A stretch of 60,000 nucleotides of DNA. Origin: Symsagittifera roscoffensis (lineage: Eukaryota; Xenacoelomorpha; Acoela; Convolutidae). This document shows positions 53,731-60,000 of this stretch, one piece after another. The notes beneath the pieces were generated by a model. It saw only the letters and a program-made list of their open reading frames with translations, was not told the origin of the DNA and made no database searches. The DNA is taken from assembly GCF_963678635.1 (NCBI RefSeq), contig NC_087064.1, forward strand, positions 83,571,847 through 83,631,846, in the 5' to 3' direction. A program made the position numbers and the translations under genes. Every line of letters starts with the position of its first letter. Position 1 is the first letter of the stretch.

Positions 53731-56700
53731 ATCGAAACCATTGAAACAGTCTACGGTATCTGCTCAAAAAATTGTGCAAATCTTAAATTTGTTCATTTGA
53801 ATTTTCAAAGTATTATTAGAAAACGGATGCAATTGAAAAAATTTCTTGATGATATGGGCGAAAACACAATTATAGGAATTTCCGAAACGTGGCTTAAAAA
53901 AGAAGATAGTGACAATTTATGGAATTTCCAACCTAGAACGCATGCGATGTTCAGATATGATAGGCAATCAGCGGTAAAAAAGAAAGGCGGTGGCGTTTTG
54001 TTATATATACCAGTCAAATTGGCTCCGAAATTGAGGCCTGATCTAAATTTATTTGATAAAGAAAAATATGAGTCAGTGTGGGTTGAGTGCAAATCTACAT
54101 TTAACATTTCGAGTAAAGAAAAAATGTTAGTTAATTTGTGTTATAACCCAAGCAGATCAAACTTTATTGATTTTTTGGAACAATTAACGCTTAACATAGA
54201 TAATGCTTTTTCAGTTTCTAATAAAATTACGCTTTTGGGTGATTATAACATAAATTATCTGGATAGCAAAGAAAAAGAAAATTTAGATTCTATAATTATT
54301 CCATATGGATTGAAGGTTTTTTGTCCAAACGATGAGACCAGAATTAGTTCCTCAACAAAAACTCATATCGACTACATAATCAGTGACTATGAAACAAACG
54401 GCATTGAGTTTTGTTTTGATACACCTTATAAAACCGACCATTTTGCTTCATTTATTTTGACGGATATAAAATGCGGCAAAATTTTACCGAGGATAATTAC
54501 GACTTTCAATAAGAAAAATTATCAGAAAAATGAATTTTGCAATTCACTCTCCGCTCTTCCTTGGTATCTCTTATATCAATGTACAGACGCACAAAACATG
54601 TTCTCGACGATGATTTATTTAATTTCTTGTGCTCTACAGCAACATGCTCCTATCGAAAAAAAATTTGTTCGTAATTTTAAACCAAAAAACGTGTTGAAAA
54701 CGGAATGGTTCGATTCAGAATGTCAGCAATTGTTGACTAAGAAACAGAATTCACTCAGATCATATCGCAGTCAAAGCACAAGCGATAATTGGTCAAAGTA
54801 CCAGTTTTTACGTAATCAAATGAGCAAATTGATTAGAAGTAAACAATTCGATCATTCAAAAAATTGTTTTTCACTTCTCAGCACTATCCAACAAAAATGG
54901 AAATATATTAACCAAGTTAGAGGTACATGTTCTGGCAACCATCGAATTACAGTTCTACGAAATTCCTTCAGTGAAATGATAACCCAAGACAAAAAAATTG
55001 CCAATCATTTAAATTATATTTTTTCAAACTTAGGCGAATTTTTCGGCGCTAAAAAGCCTCCGAATTACAACAAATCTGCCTCTGAATCTGCATCTTTTCA
55101 TTTTCAACACATTACAGTGAAGCAATGCTTTGATATAGTTCGAAAAATCAATGTTGGAAAACCTCTCGGACCTTGTACCGTACCTGCTTGGGCAATCATT
55201 GACGGTCAATCAGTTATAGTTCCACATTTAACTTTTGTCATAAATACTTGCTTAGATGAGAACATTTTCCCGATCGAACTGAAAAAAGCAAACGTAACCC
55301 CTTTGTTCAAAAAAGATGACCCAATGGATGCAAAAAATTATCGGCCAATATCAATAACTTGTGCTTTTTCTAAAATTTTTGAAAAAATTTTACATGCCCA
55401 AATAACAGAACATCTTGACAAATTTCAAATAATGACACCATTTCAATTCGGATTTCGCAAAAACATTTCAACACAAGATGCTCTTGTTTATGTGACAGAA
55501 AGTATTCGAAATCAAATAGATTCAAAAAAAATCGTACATGCAGCTTTATTAGATCTGTCCAAGGCTTTTGATTCTATTTCGCATGAAGTTTTAATTGAAA
55601 AAATGCTTTCTCTCGGTTTTTCAAATGGAGCAAATGCTTTAATTGCTAGCTTCCTAAACAAACGTATTCAAAGAGTAAACGTCAATGGAATTTTTTCAGA
55701 CTGGATTGAAATAAAACGAGGTGTCCCACAAGGAACGGTACTTGGTCCGTTGTTGTTCAATATTTATGTTAATGACATACAAGAGCGATTATATGAGGGT
55801 TGTACTTTAGTTCAATATGCTGACGACTGTATGGTTTTTTCCTCTTCTATAATTTCTGAGGATGCTTTGAATCGATTGCAAAAATCACTCAATAATCTAA
55901 CGGAATTTTTTGCAGAGAACCAATTGAATCTGAATGCATCTAAATCGGAATTTATAACATTTTGTCAAAAAAATGATAGCAAAAATGTGGATACTGATAA
56001 ACTAGTAATTAGTGGGCATTATGTAGCCAAAAAATCAGAATGCAAATATTTAGGCATAATTCTTGATTCAAGTTTATCTTTTCATGCTCAAATCAAAACA
56101 ATTCTCCAAAAAATGGCCCAAGGGATTAAAACTATTGATACAATTGGACAACAACTGCCGACATTATCATTAGTTGCCTTGCTTCATTGTCTTGTTTTAT
56201 CACATTTAGATTATTCAGCAATTTTTTTACAACAAATTAATGCTACTTTGATGCTATCTCTGGAGAAACAGTTGAACTGGGCGCTAAAAAGAACATATTT
56301 CAGATCGAATTTTAAATCTTCTTCCCTTCTTCGCATTAGCAAATCGTTCATTGGAATCGAGAAAAGAATTGAGTTAAAGTGTATAACATACTTATACCAA
56401 TATCTTACAAACAAAAAGAAGGCTTTTGAAAATACACTGAGACTACCGACTGCCAATTATAGGCTCAACGAAAGAACGAAACAAATTATTTTTGACAAAC
56501 ATTGTTCGACTGCTTCTCTACAAAAATCATTTTTTCATTTGACTTCTAAAAAATGGAATTCACTGCCCATAATTTTGCGCAATTTAGAAAAATCGAAAAC
56601 AGAATTCAAGAAAAAATTGAAAGAATTTTACGTGAGTGAATTGAGAAACAATCCTATATGTACTAATACAAATACGTGGCGTGATTACCGTTTTTGCTAG
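53686..56700 (+). CDS. LINE ORF2: AP endonuclease and reverse transcriptase, intact
   Basis: The frame is open from 53635; there is no ATG before the 2A motif, so normal initiation at its head is unclear. After the 2A (residues 1-15) comes an exonuclease-endonuclease-phosphatase domain: VHLNFQSI, GISETWL, LGDYNINYL, THIDYIISD and TDHFASF carry the catalytic Asn, Glu, Asp/Asn, Asp and His. The RT follows with PLFKKDDPMDAKNYRPIS, FQFGFRKNIST, LLDLSKAFDSISHEVL, RGVPQGTVLGPLLFNIYV and QYADDCMVF. The C-terminal thumb region ends at WRDYRFC, with TAG at 56698-56700. No stop or shift occurs in 1004 residues. By motif spacing it belongs to the CR1/L2 group. Confidence 0.93.
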   Translation: MLLTQSGDVEKNPGPIETIETVYGICSKNCANLKFVHLNFQSIIRKRMQLKKFLDDMGENTIIGISETWLKKEDSDNLWNFQPRTHAMFRYDRQSAVKKKGGGVLLYIPVKLAPKLRPDLNLFDKEKYESVWVECKSTFNISSKEKMLVNLCYNPSRSNFIDFLEQLTLNIDNAFSVSNKITLLGDYNINYLDSKEKENLDSIIIPYGLKVFCPNDETRISSSTKTHIDYIISDYETNGIEFCFDTPYKTDHFASFILTDIKCGKILPRIITTFNKKNYQKNEFCNSLSALPWYLLYQCTDAQNMFSTMIYLISCALQQHAPIEKKFVRNFKPKNVLKTEWFDSECQQLLTKKQNSLRSYRSQSTSDNWSKYQFLRNQMSKLIRSKQFDHSKNCFSLLSTIQQKWKYINQVRGTCSGNHRITVLRNSFSEMITQDKKIANHLNYIFSNLGEFFGAKKPPNYNKSASESASFHFQHITVKQCFDIVRKINVGKPLGPCTVPAWAIIDGQSVIVPHLTFVINTCLDENIFPIELKKANVTPLFKKDDPMDAKNYRPISITCAFSKIFEKILHAQITEHLDKFQIMTPFQFGFRKNISTQDALVYVTESIRNQIDSKKIVHAALLDLSKAFDSISHEVLIEKMLSLGFSNGANALIASFLNKRIQRVNVNGIFSDWIEIKRGVPQGTVLGPLLFNIYVNDIQERLYEGCTLVQYADDCMVFSSSIISEDALNRLQKSLNNLTEFFAENQLNLNASKSEFITFCQKNDSKNVDTDKLVISGHYVAKKSECKYLGIILDSSLSFHAQIKTILQKMAQGIKTIDTIGQQLPTLSLVALLHCLVLSHLDYSAIFLQQINATLMLSLEKQLNWALKRTYFRSNFKSSSLLRISKSFIGIEKRIELKCITYLYQYLTNKKKAFENTLRLPTANYRLNERTKQIIFDKHCSTASLQKSFFHLTSKKWNSLPIILRNLEKSKTEFKKKLKEFYVSELRNNPICTNTNTWRDYRFC

Positions 56701-57303
56701 TTCTATATTTTTTAATTCAGTTTAATTTTTCACACATTGCTTGAAAGAGAAACTGTATATACTCTGCATATACGTTGTATAATTGGACTATCTGTAAAAT
56801 TGTTTGTAAAGTTTTATTACCAGCTTGTTCCTAATTCTTAAATCTTTAATTTTCTATAGTATCCGAAACTTCATATACTTTAATCAACCAATTTCCGAAC
56901 TGTAACCGATTTTGTTTTTTTTTGTTTTGTTTATTGCTTGTTTTCTGATGTTTTGTTTTTGTTTGATGTAACCAATGAATTTATAACCAATTTTATTATT
57001 TACACTTTGCTACACTGATGCCTCGGCTTTTTATTGTATAGTAATTCAAGTGTTCTTTCTTCTTCTTCATGTATTCTCTTTGAAAATTTTAAAGCAAAGT
57101 TATGACTTCATAGCGCGAATAAAAAAACTCGCTTAGCTCCAAAGAAGCTTACAAAACTTAGTTTGGATTAAATTGCCAACACGAAAAATTTGAAACGATT
57201 TTCTAGGTTTCGGATATCGTTGAGCTAATGCTCCTTGCCTCTAAACTTGGATATACGTTGAAAAAACATAAGTCGATGTCTCTTATATTGGAAAATTGCT
57301 TAG
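56701..57303 (+). other. LINE 3' UTR and end of receptor intron 2
   Basis: T-rich sequence after ORF2 (ttttgttttttttgttttgttt near 56910-56940). No further gene. The boundary between LINE and intron is not visible. The sequence runs to TAG at 57301-57303, the acceptor of exon 3. Confidence 0.5.
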
Positions 57304-57492
57304 GGCATCGAGGTAATCAGAGTAGCCCAGGCGTTTATCTGGACCCCTGACTTGCTTCCTTACAACGACATTGGAGTGTATGACTCGATCAAGTATGCCA
57401 AGACTGTTCCTCTCTCTGTCACCCACGCTGGCTCTGTCACCTGGCTCAACCCCATAGGACCCATTATACTCAAGCACACACTGATGAAAATT
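57304..57492 (+). CDS. Receptor exon 3: loop A region
   Basis: After acceptor gcttag (57298-57303) the frame reads GIEVIRVAQ, IWTPDLLPYND, GVYDSIKYAK and AGSVTWLNPIGPIIL. WTPDxxPYN is the loop A signature (WxPDxxLYN) of nicotinic receptors, and VTW.NP matches the strand leading to the Cys-loop. It joins exon 2 in phase 0 (DYE|GIE). The only GT donor near the end is att|gttttaat (57493), also phase 0. It leaves about nine more residues between this Trp and the first Cys than is usual, so the 3' end may be slightly earlier with a non-GT donor or carry a small lineage insertion. Confidence 0.8.
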
Positions 57493-57987
57493 GTTTTAAT
57501 GTTCTTTTTTCTTTAAGATACTCCGGCTATATATTTCCTGCTGGACTTTGGTTAAATCCGAGCAGAAAAAATATCTAATATCGTTAAAAAGAGTGTAAAG
57601 ATTGTTTGAAGTGAGGGCAAACAAAAACATAAGATTTTTTGGAGAGCTGGTTTTTTTATGATCAAAAAATGTGCTGTAAGGATGACCTTGCAAACTTTTG
57701 TTTATCAAATGAGGTTTTATCAGCGTGCGTTTGAACACAACTTTAATGGTCCTTTAGATAACCATATAGGGTCGATTTCCAAGAGAGTGGTAACCGAAAC
57801 TCCTCTTCTAAGTTCACTTTCGCAAAACATATCTGACCGTCAGCTCTTGGGAACAAGTTCATCACCCTTCCTTCCCCTTACCCGCCAAAATTGGGTCCGA
57901 TTGATGAAATTTGAATTGTGAAAATGAAACTATATTAAAGTCAGATTTGTTTGCTTGATAATAACACCTCCACATGCAGCTCTGGAG
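57493..57987. other. Receptor intron 3
   Basis: 495 bp without coding similarity. It ends ctctggag, with a second candidate acceptor at catgcag (57978-57979) that is out of phase with the exon 3 donor. Confidence 0.5.
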
Positions 57988-58150
57988 ACTACATGTACGA
58001 TGGATGTGACCAACTTCCCGTTCGACAAACAGGAGTGCAAAATTGACATCGGCTCTTGGCAGTACAAGGCCACCGAGATTGACATCTTCTGCAGCAGCCC
58101 CACCTTCGACACCTCATCCTACGCGGACCACACCCAGTGGAAACTGTTGG
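57988..58150 (+). CDS. Receptor exon 4: Cys-loop and loop B
   Basis: CTMDVTNFPFDKQEC is the canonical 15-residue Cys-loop (two Cys separated by 13, with FPFD). KIDIGSWQYKATEIDIF follows, where Trp is the loop B aromatic. ADHTQWKLL begins the strand before loop C. Acceptor ctggag (AG 57986-57987) in phase 0 and donor ttgg|gttagt (GT 58151) leaving one base were chosen for phase agreement with exons 3 and 5. Confidence 0.88.
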
Positions 58151-59124
58151 GTTAGTTGCAGTGCTCACTGGCAATCTTCAGTCGAACATATAGCTTCCAC
58201 GCGAAAAAACTATAGTCACGATCAATGGGAGGTGTGGCGGATTTAGGGTGGAGGGGGGGGGGGGCAGACTCGCTTTTCTAAGGAATTTGAGCCTACCAAA
58301 TACCATATGCTCCTCTCAAGAAGTTCCGAGACATGCCCCTAGTCACGATCGAGAAAACAATACTTTTTGCTGAGCTTGACATGAAGTAACGGGCCTTTGA
58401 TATTAAAAGGGACAATTGCTAATGCTGCCATTTTCATTAAGGAGTGCTAAAAATTTGAAATTCGTCTACATATACATGATGGTCGAAAAGATAGACTAAA
58501 TCTAATCTTTCAAAAACACCTTATAGCCTTGAAAATTTTGGCTGGAAAAGAAATATTTCAAACATAAAACTCCACATTTTTGAAGATATTCTGCCTTTCT
58601 AGTCAGTCTATGAGAACGACAGGGGAAAAAATTGAAATTAACTATCTAATATTTTTCACTTTTGCGTGAAATCCAGAGAGTCTCCATCAAATGTTGGTGG
58701 TTTACCCACAGTCAACTGAAAATCTCGCAAGCGTTAAGCTTCCGATATTCACTCATCTGTAAAGCATTAACTTAATGTTTCAACAAACTTTTTTCGTTTC
58801 TGTTATTTGTAATGCACTTTCAATAGTCTACTCAGTGCAAACTTACCTCCCCTAATTAAGACAATGTAGCGTTACTACAAGCAATTCATGAACCACCTAC
58901 ACAGTACAGTTTCAAGAAGTCCCCCTTGCCTATTTTTTACCACAACTACTTGTCTCAGACAGACCAACACTACAAGTTTTCTAACAGCGCATAAGCACAA
59001 AAAGAGACTAAGGCGCGCGAAAAACCCTTTTCAATTAAAATAGTTTTAAAGACAACAGAGCAGTTATATAGAGAAGCCAAGATGGCTTTTTTTTTGGATT
59101 TAGATACATCTTGTGAGCGATCAG
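58151..59124. other. Receptor intron 4
   Basis: 974 bp, no gene. It contains a G run (about 58248-58264). It ends gcgatcag, AG at 59123-59124. Confidence 0.55.
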
Positions 59125-59780
59125 AGAGTGTGTACTCCACTGGGAAGTTCAGCTCCCTCCGATTCACTATCAACTATGGCCGCATGAACTCATTCTACAT
59201 CCGAAACATCATCCTCCCCAACTCAGTCCTTCTAGCCCTCAGCAGCCTCACCTTTTTCATCCCCAACAACCTCGGAGAACGAGTCGGGTTCGGAGTCACT
59301 GTCACCTTGGCACTCTGCGTGAACTTAATCATCGTGATCGATTTTGTCCCGGAAACCTCAAAGACTATTCCCAATATCTGCAACTACTTTCTAGTCAGCA
59401 TTTTCCTGTCCGGTTTCTCAATTCTACTTGCGACTATGTCTATAAATGTGAGTTTTTGGATCCAGCATCTGAACCCGACAGTTGCGGAGAACTTCAGAAA
59501 AATATTTCCTGGCGGTTCCTCAGTGGTGACTATGAATACAAAACTGCCAGATGACGTCACGAGTCTATCGGAGCCGTCTGGGAGACGGGATTCAACTGCA
59601 ACCTCAGTTCTCCATCCGGAGAAGAAACGAGAAAAGTACGAGGATTTTATGCAACAAGCATTCGAAAACAAGAAAAAGCGACTGGAGAACGTTGTGAGAA
59701 TTTTCGACGGCGTAGTTGGCTCGGCTTACTTGCTTGCGACTACTTTGTACAGCGTGATGTTTATTGTAGTTAAACAGTGA
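59125..59780 (+). CDS. Receptor exon 5: loop C remnant, membrane segments M1-M4
   Basis: The first bases complete the codon begun in exon 4 (one base plus ag). VYSTGKFSSLRFTINYGR is the strand after loop C; the vicinal Cys pair of alpha subunits is absent. M1 is RNIILPNSVLLALSSLTFF. M2 begins GERVGFGVTVTLALCVNLII with Glu at -1', Thr at 6', Leu at 9' and Asp at 20', the pattern of cation-conducting nicotinic channels. M3 is NICNYFLVSIFLSGFSILL. The cytoplasmic loop is about 100 residues, Ser/Thr/Lys-rich, then M4 (VVGSAYLLATTLYSVMFIV). The frame ends at TGA 59778-59780. All four segments lie in one exon. Confidence 0.92.
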
Positions 59781-60000
59781 ACATATTTGAACAAACTGTG
59801 TAAAAAACTCCAAAGCATGATAACCTAAGCATGATAACCTAAAAACAGTTTTAACTAACTATCTTTAGGGCATGCTCCCATTCCACTAAATGAATACTCC
59901 TTTCTACTCTACATGTTTGCCCCCTGTTAAATAACTTTCAGCTCTGAGTAATTTTGATTTTTTAAAACAAATAAGCATGTTTACTTGATATAATTAAAAT
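59781..60000 (+). other. Receptor 3' UTR / downstream flank
   Basis: The 14-bp unit gcatgataacctaa is repeated in tandem at about 59815-59843. No AATAAA is present; ATTAAA near 59993 is a possible weak polyadenylation signal. Confidence 0.35.

Larger units (their letters stand above)
52885..57060 (+). mobile_element. Near-complete CR1/L2-group LINE (non-LTR retrotransposon)
   Basis: It consists of a 5' UTR, ORF1 with an SGNH-type esterase signature, a 2A-like motif, ORF2 with apurinic endonuclease plus reverse transcriptase, and an AT-rich 3' UTR. SGNH ORF1 together with a DxExNPGP 2A motif is known from CR1/L2-group LINEs of several invertebrates. ORF2 is intact over 1004 residues, so insertion is fairly recent. 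The 3' end is not defined: I see no clear terminal microsatellite or poly-A, so 57060 is approximate. It lies in sense orientation in receptor intron 2. Confidence 0.85.
12010..59780 (+). other. Nicotinic acetylcholine receptor-like (Cys-loop) subunit gene, five coding exons
   Basis: Five + strand blocks, in order, match consecutive parts of one Cys-loop receptor: signal peptide and N-terminal helix (12010-12146), beta1-loop D region (45778-45917), loop A region (57304-57492), Cys-loop and loop B (57988-58150), then end of the ligand-binding domain plus all four membrane segments (59125-59780). No block repeats another, which supports a single gene spanning 47.8 kb. Introns are 33.6 kb (satellite), 11.4 kb (retroelements), 0.5 kb and 1.0 kb. 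Phases agree at exon 2/3 (0), exon 3/4 (0) and exon 4/5 (1), but not at exon 1/2 with the best AG. Such subunits form pentameric cation channels gated by acetylcholine or other small ligands. Confidence 0.8.

Overview
The window is animal (metazoan) nuclear DNA, AT-rich, with spliced host gene structure and several classes of eukaryotic mobile element. The one clear host gene is a cation-type Cys-loop (nicotinic acetylcholine receptor-like) subunit. This points to a bilaterian or cnidarian; I cannot name the lineage from sequence alone.

Layout. (1) Positions 1-5100 hold a degraded Maverick/Polinton element of the adintovirus-like type, on the + strand in compact virus-like order: partial small ORF, unnamed conserved ORF fused to an integrase, penton-like minor capsid protein, short basic core/membrane-active-type protein, major capsid protein and adenain-type protease. 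Integrase, basic protein and major capsid protein are broken; penton and protease are open. No DNA polymerase B or packaging ATPase is in view. (2) Positions 5100-12000 have no convincing gene. They contain a divergent pair of dispersed repeats, a 28-bp minisatellite with an inverted copy and a poly-C run, and two AT-rich microsatellites. (3) A receptor gene starts at about 12010 and ends at 59780, in five recognisable coding exons (12010-12146, 45778-45917, 57304-57492, 57988-58150, 59125-59780).

The unusual feature is what fills this gene. Intron 1 (33.6 kb) is almost entirely one homogeneous 68-bp satellite, about 485 copies, with nested higher-order repeats of 680 bp, about 750 bp, about 2.5 kb and 3,327 bp. 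Each satellite unit carries a polypyrimidine-CAG stretch followed 13 nt later by a GTAAAG-like stretch, so the array holds hundreds of paired splice-site-like signals in the sense strand of the gene. Intron 2 (11.4 kb) holds a decayed LINE reverse transcriptase fragment (minus strand), a 5'-truncated Ty3/gypsy retrotransposon with its 3' LTR, and a nearly complete CR1/L2-group LINE with an SGNH-type ORF1, a 2A-like DVEKNPGP motif and an intact 1004-residue endonuclease/reverse transcriptase frame.

The gypsy element has a roughly 70-bp periodic cluster of CCAATCAG, ATGCAAAT and GGGCG motifs between RNase H and integrase. It is also flanked on both sides by nearly identical copies of the LINE 5' end, so the two elements have a shared rearrangement history. 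All exon boundaries are inferred from protein similarity and splice consensus. The exon 1 to exon 2 junction does not join in phase using the best AG, so whether the gene is functional is open.
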